A stretch of 64,000 nucleotides of DNA from Clostridiales bacterium 38-18 (GCA_001897605.1 MKTL01000005.1:124001-188000), one strand, 5' to 3'. Positions 1-10,954 are shown, counted from the stretch's first letter. Notes: generated from the sequence alone by a model not told the origin. A program made the numbers and translations.

Positions 1-1370
1 TTAGACCGAGCTATAAGGTAATTTCTGAGTGGGTCACTTATCTTAAGAAAAGACCTGTCATCGCAGCTTTTACTGCAACAGCCACACACGCTGTGAAAAG
101 AGACATCATCGATTTGTTAAGACTCCGTCAACCAGGTCAATACATCTCTGGTGTGGATCGTGAAAACCTCATCTATCGTGTTGTGAAGCCACCAAAGAAA
201 TACGCCTACTTGCTAGATTGGCTAAAAGAGGTGCCCTCTGATTATACGGGCATTATCTACTGTGCAACTCGAAAGACGGTAGAGCAGGTGGCGAAGGCAC
301 TGAAAAAAGATGGGATAAACGCAGGCTTTTACCACGGTGGCATGGAGGCTGAAAAGCGTAATAGCGTTCAAGATGCCTTTATGCTTGATAAAAAACGTAT
401 AATTGTTGCCACAAATGCTTTTGGTATGGGAATTGATAAACCAGATGTCAGATTTGTCATCCATTACAATATGCCGAAAAACATGGAAGCTTATTATCAA
501 GAAGCGGGTCGTGCAGGGCGTGATGGTCTTGAAAGCGACTGTATTCTGATGTACGATTCGTCGGATATCGTTAAGCAGAAGATGCTCATCACACAAAATA
601 GTACCGATCGAGAGCGTTTTACCATACAGATGGAGAACCTACAAAGTCTGATCGATTACTGCAATACAAACAATTGTTTAAGAGGTGAAATTCAGAGCTA
701 TTTTGGAGAATACGAAGGAATTAAATCGTGTAGTAGCTGTAGCAATTGTCTTGATGAATCAGAGGAGATCGATTGTACAGAGGATGCACAAAAAATACTG
801 TCGTGTATCTATCGCATGGACCAACGCTTTGGGATTAACCTAGTGGTAGACGTCCTAAGAGGTGCAAAATCGCAAAGGGTAAGAGAGCTTGGTTTCGACA
901 GACTTTCTACCTATGGTCTCATGAAAGAGGTCTCTGCTGAAATCGTTAAAGAGCAAATCATGTTCTTAATCTCAAAGGGTTATATAATGATGACTTCAGA
1001 TGAGTATCCTATATTGAGACTTAGTCCTCTTTCAAGAGCGGTGTTAAAAGGTGAAGAAAAAATTGTGATGAAACAAACACGTCTTGAGGTTAAGACACAT
1101 AAAAAGGCTAAAAAGCGTGCCAATACGGCTGCGAAACACCCTGAGCTATATGACGCTTTAGCGAAAGTAAGATCGGACATCGCACAGTCAAAAAATGTGC
1201 CTTTGTTTGTCGTGTTTGCCAACTCTGTACTTACCGATCTCGCAAGTGAACTGCCAACCACTAAGGAAGCATTTCTCGACATAAAGGGGATTGGTGAGAA
1301 GAAGTACGATAGCTATGGCAAAGCTTTTCTAGCGGCTATACTTGAGTATAAAGATTTGAATGGGTTATAG
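1..1370 (+). CDS. recQ: ATP-dependent DNA helicase RecQ, 5'-truncated by window start
   Basis: Frame open from the window start; helicase C-terminal motifs (GIIYCATRKTVEQVA, ATNAFGMGIDKPDVRFVIHYNMPKNMEAYYQEAGRAGRDG), zinc Cys cluster, HRDC-like C-terminus. Confidence 0.93.
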   Translation, partial: RPSYKVISEWVTYLKKRPVIAAFTATATHAVKRDIIDLLRLRQPGQYISGVDRENLIYRVVKPPKKYAYLLDWLKEVPSDYTGIIYCATRKTVEQVAKALKKDGINAGFYHGGMEAEKRNSVQDAFMLDKKRIIVATNAFGMGIDKPDVRFVIHYNMPKNMEAYYQEAGRAGRDGLESDCILMYDSSDIVKQKMLITQNSTDRERFTIQMENLQSLIDYCNTNNCLRGEIQSYFGEYEGIKSCSSCSNCLDESEEIDCTEDAQKILSCIYRMDQRFGINLVVDVLRGAKSQRVRELGFDRLSTYGLMKEVSAEIVKEQIMFLISKGYIMMTSDEYPILRLSPLSRAVLKGEEKIVMKQTRLEVKTHKKAKKRANTAAKHPELYDALAKVRSDIAQSKNVPLFVVFANSVLTDLASELPTTKEAFLDIKGIGEKKYDSYGKAFLAAILEYKDLNGL

Positions 1371-1427
1371 TTCTAAGACGATTTTAAATGAATGGTGATA
1401 TAATTAAATCAGATTGCGAGGTGCCCT

Positions 1428-2000
1428 ATGAAAGCGTATATCGATCCACCTTCTAAAATACCGTTTTATATTCGTATTGGCTTGTTTTTCGCAAGGCGGG
1501 TCACGGGAAAAGACTTATTGCCACCTCGATTATTGGCTTGGTATCCTAAAGCGGCCATCAGCTCCGGTGTAATGGAAGGCTTAGTGGCACATGGAAAAAG
1601 AAAGGGCGAGCTAGACGCAAGGACCTTACAGCTGATTCGGATACAGGTATCGCTGCTGTCAGCTTGTCCATTTTGCATCGATATGAACGGCAATGGCTAT
1701 GAACACAACTCGATTTCTGCTGAAGAGCTTCAAGGCCTTCAAGGCACGATTGACCTAGATTTGATTCCAACTTTTTCTGAGAGGGAAAAGCTCGCCATAA
1801 GATACACACGCATGATCACGCAGACACCAGTCGTCATAAGCGATGCTTTTATGTCAGAGGTGAAAGCCAGTTTCAATGAACGTGAAATCATCGTCATCGT
1901 AACGACCGCCGCACAGGTTAACTACTGGGCGAGGTTAATAAGGGCACTGGGCATTCCTTCTGCAGAGTTTATGGATCATGAGCTTATGGGAGGTGATTAA
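1428..2000 (+). CDS. carboxymuconolactone decarboxylase / AhpD-like family protein
   Basis: CPFCIDMNG motif and AhpD-like context. Confidence 0.75.
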   Translation: MKAYIDPPSKIPFYIRIGLFFARRVTGKDLLPPRLLAWYPKAAISSGVMEGLVAHGKRKGELDARTLQLIRIQVSLLSACPFCIDMNGNGYEHNSISAEELQGLQGTIDLDLIPTFSEREKLAIRYTRMITQTPVVISDAFMSEVKASFNEREIIVIVTTAAQVNYWARLIRALGIPSAEFMDHELMGGD

Positions 2001-2001
2001 G

Positions 2002-2571
2002 ATGCCTGTAGAAAAGCAAAGAAAAAGCCAGATATACCTTCTGATCGATCGACTGAATAGCAAATGGATATTTTTAGCCTTAACAGCGCTCTTTATCCTA
2101 TTTCTTTTGGTCTTTTTACCGAGAGAAGCGACGAGAAGTGATCTTTCAACAGGTGACTTAGCGTCACCGGATACGCAATTCATTTATTCGGCTTCCGATT
2201 TAAAAGCGCTCATCTCTAACTACAGTGAACTGGCTAGAAAAGAGTATATCATCGCTAAGGTGCGCTTCGACATCCTGTGGCCCATCGTCTATGGACTATG
2301 GCTGACTTCGGGGTTGAGCATCGTTTTAAAAGGTGGGTGGCGAAAAGGGTTGATTTTTCTGCCTTTTATCGCAGTGATTTTTGACTTTCTAGAGAACATC
2401 GCCGTTTCAATTGCCATGGCGACGTATCCGAGCCCACTAGGGATTGCACTTTATCTTGCGCCGATCTTTACTGGCATTAAATGGTTGACGCTGAATTTAG
2501 CCATGCTGATTTTTGGTGGTGTGGTCATTGTAAAATTGGCGAGTTATATATTGAAAAAGGTTTCGAGATAA
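2002..2571 (+). CDS. hypothetical integral membrane protein
   Basis: ORF with several TM segments; ATG at 2002 follows an aggaggt-like RBS. Confidence 0.6.
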   Translation: MPVEKQRKSQIYLLIDRLNSKWIFLALTALFILFLLVFLPREATRSDLSTGDLASPDTQFIYSASDLKALISNYSELARKEYIIAKVRFDILWPIVYGLWLTSGLSIVLKGGWRKGLIFLPFIAVIFDFLENIAVSIAMATYPSPLGIALYLAPIFTGIKWLTLNLAMLIFGGVVIVKLASYILKKVSR

Positions 2572-2585
2572 TTGGGGGTAACGAG

Positions 2586-3740
2586 ATGAGTAAGGTAATC
2601 GTAAAAAATTGTTCGGATTATGAAAACGACCGTGTAAAATTGGCGATTTTAGAAGGGTTAAACCCTTTGGGCGGTCTTTCCAACTATATAAAGGAAGGGT
2701 CGAAGGTACTCCTTAAAATTAACCTCATCGGTCCAAAGAAGGCAGATCGTGCTGCGACGACGCATCCTGAGTTCGTCAGAGCGGTGGGTCAACTGGTGAA
2801 GGAACTTGGGGCAGAGGTGTATGTGGGAGATAGCTCAGGGGGCGCAATCGCTGGTATGGCACCGACGAAGAAGAGCTTTACAGTAGCGGGAATTGAGCGC
2901 ATCGCTGAAGAGGAAGGGTTCACCTTAATCAATTTCGATGAGGTTGGACCCGTGTCAAAGCAGTCAGATGAAAATTATACAGAGGAGCTCTTTATCACGA
3001 AGGCCATCGAGGAAATGGATGTGGTAATCAATCTGCCAAAGATGAAAACGCACGCCATGGGCATCTACACCGGTGCAGTAAAGAACCTATTTGGCGCGAT
3101 TCCAGGTCTTAGAAAGGCGAAGTATCACCGCGATGCACCGAATCCTGAGGTTTTTGGAGAGGTATTAGCAGATATTCATAAATCCATTCACAACATGCCA
3201 CTGCACATCATGGATGGGATCGTCTCTATGCAGGGAGAAGGGCCGACGGCAGGTAAGCCTTATCCAGCGGGTAAGGTGCTAATTTCTGAAGATCCACTGG
3301 CGCTGGATCGCATCGCCATCGAGATGATGGGGATTAAGCCTGAACGCGTAGACATCTTAAAAGCCAGCATCAAAAGGGGCATCGGTTGTTGGGAGCCTCA
3401 GGAGATCGAAGTGATCGGTGATTATGAGGTGCTTCGCAACTACGAACTGCCTAAAAGCTATGTGTCTAACGTCACAAAGGACAACTCAGGCGTAAAAGGG
3501 GTCATTGACTTTTTTAAGGTTGTCCCTGTGGTGAATACTAAAAAATGTGTGAACTGCAACTCTTGCGTGGACAGCTGTCCTGTAAGTGCCATCGATAGAG
3601 CGACGAAGAAAATCGATTATAGCATCTGTATCGATTGTTTGTGCTGTCATGAGCTCTGTATGGTGGAGGCAGTGGATTTGAAATCAAAGAATGTGATGGT
3701 TAACGTTGTGAGAAGCGTCGCCAATTTATTCTTAAAATAA
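2586..3740 (+). CDS. DUF362 domain protein with C-terminal 4Fe-4S ferredoxin motifs
   Basis: INLPKMKTHAMGIYTGAVKNLFG; CVNCNSCVDSCPVSAI...CIDCLCCHELC. Confidence 0.85.
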   Translation: MSKVIVKNCSDYENDRVKLAILEGLNPLGGLSNYIKEGSKVLLKINLIGPKKADRAATTHPEFVRAVGQLVKELGAEVYVGDSSGGAIAGMAPTKKSFTVAGIERIAEEEGFTLINFDEVGPVSKQSDENYTEELFITKAIEEMDVVINLPKMKTHAMGIYTGAVKNLFGAIPGLRKAKYHRDAPNPEVFGEVLADIHKSIHNMPLHIMDGIVSMQGEGPTAGKPYPAGKVLISEDPLALDRIAIEMMGIKPERVDILKASIKRGIGCWEPQEIEVIGDYEVLRNYELPKSYVSNVTKDNSGVKGVIDFFKVVPVVNTKKCVNCNSCVDSCPVSAIDRATKKIDYSICIDCLCCHELCMVEAVDLKSKNVMVNVVRSVANLFLK

Positions 3741-3791
3741 AGATAAACAAAACAGGCTGAAAACAAGCCTAAAGCACTAGAAAGGAACAGC

Positions 3792-4571
3792 ATGCTATTT
3801 TATATCAGTCCGAGTAAAACCATGAAATTAACGCAGATGACGGCTGAGGCTGAAGGGCCGTTTATACTGGCAAAACAGCCTGTAGCGACCCTTAGGACCC
3901 AGCTTTCAAAGCTTAGCGTCGATGAACTAAAAGCTTTTTATAAGGTCAGTGATAAGGTGGCGCAAACGGCTTATGAGCTACTTAGAGTTAAGGAAACTGG
4001 TGCGGCCATCGATCTGTTTGAGGGGCTTGTGTTTAAAAATCTAAGCTATGCTGCGCTCGATGAAAGTGAAAAGTCATATCTGGCGTCACATCTCATCATT
4101 GGCTCAGCACTCTATGGTCTTGTTACGCCAAAGCAGCAGATTAGACCCTATCGCTTAGACCTTGATAATCCCATCACTCTGGAAGAACAGTCACTATCAC
4201 AGTACTGGAAAAAGAGAGTAACCGCCGCGATGGTGAAACATCCTTGCAAATGGATCATCGATCTAGCGTCTGAGGAGTACAGTCAGCTGCTGGATTTAGA
4301 AATGCTCAATGAGGGAAATTCACATAGTAAAAGCAAACAGAAGCCACACAAACAAGTCATCAAAATAGAGTTTAAAGAAAGACGTGAGGGCAAGCTCGTC
4401 AACGTAGCAACGTTCTCAAAGATGGCGAGAGGGCAGTTTTTGAGACAGGCTGCAGTGATGAAGGTAGCATCACCAGAGGATTTAAAAGACATCCTTGTAA
4501 TGGGCTTTGCATACGACGCATCACGATCGACAGAGTCGGTCTTTTGCTTTGTGTCCGAGCCTAAAGAATGA
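3792..4571 (+). CDS. yaaA: peroxide stress protein YaaA (UPF0246)
   Basis: MLFYISPSKTMK start and KMARGQFLRQAAV motif. Confidence 0.85.
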   Translation: MLFYISPSKTMKLTQMTAEAEGPFILAKQPVATLRTQLSKLSVDELKAFYKVSDKVAQTAYELLRVKETGAAIDLFEGLVFKNLSYAALDESEKSYLASHLIIGSALYGLVTPKQQIRPYRLDLDNPITLEEQSLSQYWKKRVTAAMVKHPCKWIIDLASEEYSQLLDLEMLNEGNSHSKSKQKPHKQVIKIEFKERREGKLVNVATFSKMARGQFLRQAAVMKVASPEDLKDILVMGFAYDASRSTESVFCFVSEPKE

Positions 4572-4600
4572 TTTTATCAAGCTATTAAGAGAGGTAATCC

Positions 4601-5317
4601 TTGAAACTAATCATATGTGATGACGAAAAAACAGCAAGAGAATGGGCTGAAAGGACGGTCACCGCTTGGAGCGAGGCTAGAAAAGAGCCACTGAAGCTTA
4701 TGACCTATCCAAGTGCAGAAGCCATGCTCTTTGACATAGAAAATTGGTCGGATGCTGATGGTTTAATCCTCGATATTGAGATGGGTGCCATGAATGGTAT
4801 GGCGCTTGCAAAAGCCATCCGGCTTAACGATGCCCATATTCCCATCTTGTTTATAACGGGATACGAGCATTTTGTCTTTGAGGGCTACGATGTCGGTGCG
4901 GTGACGTACCTATTAAAGCCTGCAAGCGAATCCAAGCTCTTTACTGCACTGGATCGCGTGTGCGCCATGAGTGAAAAAAGCAAAGCCGTCCTGCTGTTAG
5001 AAGGCAAAGACGCCTTTGAAAAGGTGTATTTATCTGATGTCATCTACCTAGAAAGTCACAAGCACGACACAGAGGTGGTAACCCTAAAGACTCAAATCAC
5101 CATCAATAAGGGCATCAATCAGTTTGAGTCAGAGCTGTCAGCCAGTGGATTTTGCATGCCGCATCGTTCCTATCTCGTGAACATTGAACGCATCTCAAAA
5201 ATCACAAAGACCACTGTTTTAATGGATGGTGGCCACGAGATTCCTATTGCTAGAGGCAAATGGGCTCAGGTCAACCAGTGTTATCTAGACTATTATCGAA
5301 GGGGAAGAAATCTATGA
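4601..5317 (+). CDS. LytTR-family response regulator
   Basis: Receiver domain (LILDIEMGAMNGMALAKAIR) plus LytTR (YLESHKHDTEVVT...MPHRSYLVNIERI); TTG start. Confidence 0.88.
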   Translation: MKLIICDDEKTAREWAERTVTAWSEARKEPLKLMTYPSAEAMLFDIENWSDADGLILDIEMGAMNGMALAKAIRLNDAHIPILFITGYEHFVFEGYDVGAVTYLLKPASESKLFTALDRVCAMSEKSKAVLLLEGKDAFEKVYLSDVIYLESHKHDTEVVTLKTQITINKGINQFESELSASGFCMPHRSYLVNIERISKITKTTVLMDGGHEIPIARGKWAQVNQCYLDYYRRGRNL

Positions 5318-6471
5318 TCGTCCATTTCACACTACTGCTCCTCTACCTCTATGGGATATTCGCAGGCGGAAGGCTCGTCAAGGGCACCGCTAAAAACGTC
5401 GTGTTCATACTGGTTAACATGACGTTTTTCTTCCTAAGCCAACTAACGCCTTGGCCGATTTGGGGCACACTCGCCATCCTCTTCGTCACAGAGGTCTTTT
5501 TATATTATTATTCAGAAACAGTTTTTGGGGAGAACTGGCTTAGCCCATTCATCTATGGGGGTTGGCTTTTACTTATGAATTTAACCTTACAGTCAGGGGG
5601 TTGGCTCACAGAGACCGTAGCCGTTATCCTTATGCTTGAGCTCCTTTTCTTAGGGCTGAGCTATAATAGAAACTACCTTAGAGTGTGGAATGCTGGTGCA
5701 GTAACGCTGGTATACGCACTGTTGATCTATGCCGATCTAAGGATACTCGTAACGTCGCCTTTTGTTCTAATTGCCATAGCGACTTTAGTTTTTGCACTGC
5801 TTGAAACCACACTTCGCGGCTATGAGAAGGGTTTCCTACATACCACAAAGGAGCTGAGAGAACAGATGCTCAGCCAACAGTACCATGAGATTCAGGCCAT
5901 CTATCTCAATATGAGGGGATGGCGACATGACTATCACAACCACATACAGGTGCTTAAGGCGACTCTGGATCAAAATCAAGTGGAGACCGCGCGTGGCTAT
6001 CTCGATGGGATAGAAGATGCCTTAAGAAAGGTCGATACCTATGTGAAGTCAGGCAACGTTATGGCAGATGCGATCATCAACAGCAAGCTGACATTGGCAG
6101 AGCAAAAGCACATTCAAATTACCTGTGATGCTTTTTTACCGGATGATCTGTTCATCAGCGATGTAGATCTTTGTACCATATTGGGCAACCTACTGGACAA
6201 TGCCATAGAAAGCTGTGATAAAGTGGCTAAGTCAGAGCGCTTCGTTAGAATCTATTTGGCGATGCAAAAAGAACAGCTTTATCTATCGATTCAAAATGCA
6301 GCCTTAGAGGAAATGGACTTCGAGCAAAAGCATTTTATCTCTACTAAAAGAGGCAACCATGGTCTCGGGATCAAGCGCGTCGCCGCAGTGGTCAACAAGT
6401 GGAACGGCTATATTTCGCTTAACCAAGAGCCAGGGGTCTTTGCCACAGAGATTATGATTCCAAACAAATGA
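5314..6471 (+). CDS. GHKL-domain sensor histidine kinase (AgrC-like)
   Basis: N-terminal TMs, WRHDYHNHIQVLK, LGNLLDNAIESC, NHGLGIKRVAAVV; overlaps regulator stop. Confidence 0.85.
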   Translation: MIVHFTLLLLYLYGIFAGGRLVKGTAKNVVFILVNMTFFFLSQLTPWPIWGTLAILFVTEVFLYYYSETVFGENWLSPFIYGGWLLLMNLTLQSGGWLTETVAVILMLELLFLGLSYNRNYLRVWNAGAVTLVYALLIYADLRILVTSPFVLIAIATLVFALLETTLRGYEKGFLHTTKELREQMLSQQYHEIQAIYLNMRGWRHDYHNHIQVLKATLDQNQVETARGYLDGIEDALRKVDTYVKSGNVMADAIINSKLTLAEQKHIQITCDAFLPDDLFISDVDLCTILGNLLDNAIESCDKVAKSERFVRIYLAMQKEQLYLSIQNAALEEMDFEQKHFISTKRGNHGLGIKRVAAVVNKWNGYISLNQEPGVFATEIMIPNK

Positions 6472-6649
6472 TGTCTATTGTATGTCTTTAATTAACAGCG
6501 ATCTGCATTTCGTGCAGTATTTCGACAATTCGTGCAAGAAGTGGTTGGTGAACCACTTTTTTTGCTATACTCACTTCATAAAAGTAAGACTTCGCAATTA
6601 TAATATTTTATCTTCAAAACAGAAATCATATCGAAAGGAACTGTGAGCT

Positions 6650-8554
6650 ATGGCAGCCGATTCAAAATCATCAAAACAAAAGCATGATCGTAAACAAAAG
6701 CGTAAAAAGCAATCAAATCCTCATAAATACTCAGTTATAAGTAATTACATTTATGCCACCAAGCTTTACCACGATGGCGTGGGTAAAAAATACCACCTTC
6801 ACGACCTATTAGCAATCCTCTTTGGCGTGGCATCGCCATTTATCGCGATGGCATTTCCAAGCTTTGCAGTGGCGCAGCTTCAAAGTGACCGAGCGCATGA
6901 GACGATTTTTATTTTTATCATCGGCTACGTGCTCATACTAAAGGGACTGTCAGTAGCAACCGCATATATCGGTAACGTTCAAGTGATGGACTACTTTTTA
7001 GGAAGAATCACCACGGCATCGCCTATGCGTCGTCACATCTTAGAAATGAACTTCGAAGCCCTTGAGCGCAAAGAAGGTCAAGAAAAGGTAAGGGCAGCAG
7101 ACGAATGCGTCTTTCACGGCAATGAACATGGGATCGAAGCGTTTCTCTCAGCCTTCCCCAAAGTCGTGCTCAACGTCTTAGGTTTTTTACTTTACTCTTT
7201 AATCGTTATCAAAATCAGTCCATGGCTTTTCGTCTTCATGTTCGTCACTGCAATCGTCTTTAGTGCACTAAGTCTTATACAAGGCAACTATTGGAATAAG
7301 ATGTACAAAAGCATGCACGTTCTATATATGCGCAGAAAAAAGAGTTTTCACGAGACCATGACCGTCGATGCACGTGGCGATATTATCCTTTATCAGATGA
7401 AGGACTGGTTGTGTGAAAAGCTGAATGCCGTTGCAAAAGCCTATGCAGATGTGTACCGCAAATACTTCAGATTAGAAACCAGCACGAACCTTATCATCCT
7501 GCTCATCAATGCCCTTCGAGACGGTGCGGTGTACTTTATTCTCATACGTCAAATGACACTCGGACAAATCGGTATCAGTGAACTGCTCTTGATGGTAGGG
7601 GTTGTCGCAGGCTATAGCGCTTGGATGCAACAGCTTTTCGTAGCGGTACAGCAAATCGCAGCCAATGCCTATACCGTTTCTCAGTATCGTGACTTCCTAG
7701 CATACGGCAATGAGCCTGAAAACAGCATCACACAACTATCACTTGAAAAGGGGCAGCACGAGATTAAGCTTGAAAACGTCTCATTCCGTTATGATGGGGC
7801 CGAACAAGATGTCCTGACAGACATCAACCTAACCATACGTCCTGGTGAAAAGGTCGCATTGGTCGGCGCAAATGGCGCAGGAAAAACCACACTTGTTAAA
7901 CTGATTTCAGGGCTTTACGCACCGACGAGAGGTAGGATTACCATCGATGGCATCGACATGACACAAATCAGTCGTGAACAGTACTACAAGGCGTTTTCGG
8001 TGGTGTTCCAAGATCTAAAAATCTATGCGGCAACCGTGGCACAAAACGTTTCCTGTTCATTAGAGCCCGATCGCGAGAAGGTCGTCGAAAGCCTAAAAAA
8101 AGCAGGCTTATGGGAAAAAATTGCTTCGCTTTCCAGTGGCATAGATGCCGATATGACACACCACCTTTCAGAAAATGGCGTGCTTCTTTCTGGTGGTGAA
8201 ACGCAAAAGCTGATGCTTGCAAGAGCACTTTATCAAGACGCACCGATATTGATACTTGATGAGCCGACTGCAGCACTTGACCCCATCGCAGAAAGTGAAA
8301 TGTACGAAACCTACAGCACCTTTTCGTTGGACAAAACCAGTTTGTTTATTTCACATCGTCTCAGCAGTACGCGTTTCTGTGATCGCGTCTGCTTTATGAA
8401 GTCAGGACAGCTGACAGAAATAGGGACACATGAGGACTTAATTTCACTCTCAGGTGATTACGCACAAATGTTTAACATACAAGCGCAATACTATAAAGAA
8501 GAATTCGAATCCAATAGGGAGGTGAGTGCATATGAACCGTTGGCAGTCCTTTAA
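6650..8554 (+). CDS. ABC transporter, fused permease/ATP-binding protein
   Basis: Walker A GANGAGKTT, signature LSGGETQ, LILDEPTAALDP. Confidence 0.9.
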   Translation: MAADSKSSKQKHDRKQKRKKQSNPHKYSVISNYIYATKLYHDGVGKKYHLHDLLAILFGVASPFIAMAFPSFAVAQLQSDRAHETIFIFIIGYVLILKGLSVATAYIGNVQVMDYFLGRITTASPMRRHILEMNFEALERKEGQEKVRAADECVFHGNEHGIEAFLSAFPKVVLNVLGFLLYSLIVIKISPWLFVFMFVTAIVFSALSLIQGNYWNKMYKSMHVLYMRRKKSFHETMTVDARGDIILYQMKDWLCEKLNAVAKAYADVYRKYFRLETSTNLIILLINALRDGAVYFILIRQMTLGQIGISELLLMVGVVAGYSAWMQQLFVAVQQIAANAYTVSQYRDFLAYGNEPENSITQLSLEKGQHEIKLENVSFRYDGAEQDVLTDINLTIRPGEKVALVGANGAGKTTLVKLISGLYAPTRGRITIDGIDMTQISREQYYKAFSVVFQDLKIYAATVAQNVSCSLEPDREKVVESLKKAGLWEKIASLSSGIDADMTHHLSENGVLLSGGETQKLMLARALYQDAPILILDEPTAALDPIAESEMYETYSTFSLDKTSLFISHRLSSTRFCDRVCFMKSGQLTEIGTHEDLISLSGDYAQMFNIQAQYYKEEFESNREVSAYEPLAVL

Positions 8555-10379
8555 AAACACACATAAAGCAGGCTTTAGACTCCTTAAAGTCGTTAAGCAA
8601 ATCGACCGGGATTTGATTCCACTTAATTTGATCGATGCGGTCTTAACCACCGCACTCCCCTATGTCGCTTTGGTTTTCACTGCGCAAGTCATCGATCGAC
8701 TCCTAACCACTGACTATAACCGCGCAGGCTACTATGCGGGCATTATGATCGCTACACTCCTGATCATCGGAGGCTTAGATGCAATCATTCTCTATAAAAC
8801 CAAGCAAAGTCAAAGAGGCCTTCAAAACAACCTTGAAATTCTCATAAGAAAGAAGGGGATGGAGCTTGAGTACGATGTCATCAGTGACTCAGAAGCATTA
8901 AAAGCACTTAGAAATGCAGAAGAAGCAGCAAAGTTTAACGGTGGTTTGGGACATTTGGTCACCACCTACAAAGATCTGCTTAAGTATTTATTAAGCGCAG
9001 TTACTGCAGTTGTTTTCTCCGTTATATTTTGTTTGAGTGTGCCAAACACATCGACAGGCATTCTTGCGATCATGGCAAACCCTATTGTTACAGGGATAAC
9101 CTTAATCACAGCTTGGCTTTTAGGACTTCAAATGTCAAAGCATCAATCCATAAAAATTAAGGCAATTGACGATGCTATCGCTGAAAAGCACTATATTGTT
9201 GAAAATCAAATCGGTTATTGGATCGGCGAGGTCCTTTACGATACTGAGAGCGGAAAAACCATTCGCGTCAATGGCATGCAGGAATTAATCGATAAAAATA
9301 TGGACAAGTTCATCAAAGAGGCGATGCCACTTTATGAGTCTATGGGGATCAGCAGTGGCAAACGGATTTTATCAGAAGGGTTAGAAAGTGGACTGTTTTC
9401 TATCGTAACCTATCTTTTTGTACTGGTGAAGGTCGTTACAGGTGCTATCAGCATCGGTGCTTTAACGCAATATGCAGGTGCATTCCTACAGTTTCATCAA
9501 GCCAGTTCAAAGCTCGTTTGGTCTGAGAGTGAGGTCAATCGTTTGACCAAGAACCTTCTACCCCTAGCCGACTATCTCGAACGTGTTAACAAACGTTATA
9601 CAGGCACACTCCCGATAGAAAAGAGAACGGATAACATCTATGAAATCGAGTTTCACGATGTGAGTTTTAGATATCCCGGAAGCGATAAAGATACGCTTCA
9701 TCACGTAAATGCGAAGATTACGCTCAAAAATAAATTGGCGGTTGTCGGACGCAATGGTGCGGGTAAAACAACCTTTATCAAGCTTTTAGTAAGATTATAT
9801 GACCCAACTGAAGGGTATATTACCCTTAATGGCATCGATATTCGTAAGTACAACTACGAAGAATACCTGTCACTGTTTGGTGTGGTCTTTCAAGACTTCT
9901 ATCTCTTTTCTGCTTCGATAGCAGAGAACATAGCCGTTCGAAAAGACTATGATGCTGAAAAGGTGACAGCGTGTCTTGAAAAAGCAGGTGTTCTCTCCTT
10001 TGTATCCACACTGGATAAAGGGATAGAAACGGTTATAGAAAATGGCACAGAAGATGCCATCGATCTCAGTGGTGGACAAGGTCAAAAAATTTCCATCGCA
10101 AGAGCCTTGTACAAGGATGCGCCATTTGTCATCCTCGATGAGCCAACTGCAGCACTGGATCCACTCAGTGAAGCTGAAATCTACGAACGCTTTGACGAAA
10201 TGGTGGCAGATAAAACCAGCGTCTATATTTCTCACCGTATGAGCAGCTGTCGCTTTTGCCAAGACATCTTGGTGTTTGAAAACGGCACGATTAAAGAGCG
10301 TGGCGCACACGAGCTTCTGCTTAAGAACGAAAGCGTATATGCGGCACTTTGGAATGCTCAGGCGCAGTATTATGCTTAG
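8532..10379 (+). CDS. ABC transporter, fused permease/ATP-binding protein (probable partner)
   Basis: Walker A GRNGAGKTT, LSGGQGQ, FVILDEPTAALDP; overlaps preceding gene. Confidence 0.9.
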   Translation: MNRWQSFKNTHKAGFRLLKVVKQIDRDLIPLNLIDAVLTTALPYVALVFTAQVIDRLLTTDYNRAGYYAGIMIATLLIIGGLDAIILYKTKQSQRGLQNNLEILIRKKGMELEYDVISDSEALKALRNAEEAAKFNGGLGHLVTTYKDLLKYLLSAVTAVVFSVIFCLSVPNTSTGILAIMANPIVTGITLITAWLLGLQMSKHQSIKIKAIDDAIAEKHYIVENQIGYWIGEVLYDTESGKTIRVNGMQELIDKNMDKFIKEAMPLYESMGISSGKRILSEGLESGLFSIVTYLFVLVKVVTGAISIGALTQYAGAFLQFHQASSKLVWSESEVNRLTKNLLPLADYLERVNKRYTGTLPIEKRTDNIYEIEFHDVSFRYPGSDKDTLHHVNAKITLKNKLAVVGRNGAGKTTFIKLLVRLYDPTEGYITLNGIDIRKYNYEEYLSLFGVVFQDFYLFSASIAENIAVRKDYDAEKVTACLEKAGVLSFVSTLDKGIETVIENGTEDAIDLSGGQGQKISIARALYKDAPFVILDEPTAALDPLSEAEIYERFDEMVADKTSVYISHRMSSCRFCQDILVFENGTIKERGAHELLLKNESVYAALWNAQAQYYA

Positions 10380-10473
10380 ACGATTAGCTGTGATTAGGTA
10401 AAAAGTTATTATTAATATGAGCAATGATTTATTTGAGTATTAAACTCATGTTATCCTTTGATTGAGAGGTGAA

Positions 10474-10908
10474 ATGATGGCAGAACTGAAAACCAAACAA
10501 ACGGATGCAGATGTAAACGCTTTTATCGAAGCCTTTGCAGCTACAGAACAGAAAAAGAAAGACGCCTTTGAGCTGCTTACCTTTTTCCAAGAGGTAACGG
10601 GATATACACCAAAGATGTGGGGACCATCCATTATCGGATTTGGAAGCTATCACTATAAATCAGATCGTAGCAAGCAGGAAGGGGACTGGCCACTTGTGGG
10701 ATTTTCACCTAGGAAGGCAGCCATTTCACTGTATGTGTACATGGAGACCCCAAAGAACGATGCCCTGTTAGAGCAGTTTGGTAAGTTCAAAAAGGGAGTT
10801 GGCTGTATCTATGTGAACAAGCTCGCAGACATCGATCAAGTCATACTGAAAGAATTGATTTTAGAGACCATTCGATTTTTAAAGGAGCGGTATCCAGATA
10901 CCAAATAA
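10474..10908 (+). CDS. DUF1801-like protein
   Basis: KMWGPSIIGFGSYHYKSDRSKQEGDWPLVGFSPRK. Confidence 0.75.
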   Translation: MMAELKTKQTDADVNAFIEAFAATEQKKKDAFELLTFFQEVTGYTPKMWGPSIIGFGSYHYKSDRSKQEGDWPLVGFSPRKAAISLYVYMETPKNDALLEQFGKFKKGVGCIYVNKLADIDQVILKELILETIRFLKERYPDTK

Positions 10909-10928
10909 AATTAATAGATCACTCAAAT

Positions 10929-10954
10929 GAAAAAGCGGCAAATGCCGCTTTTTA
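10929..10954 (+). terminator. rho-independent terminator
   Basis: AAAAAGCGGCAaaTGCCGCTTTTT hairpin. Confidence 0.85.

Noticed and set aside
222-596. Minus-strand ORF opposite recQ
   Set aside because: Antisense to a clearly conserved coding frame; the same applies to other ORFs opposite genes (for example 18292-18801, 23199-23612, 34761-35159).
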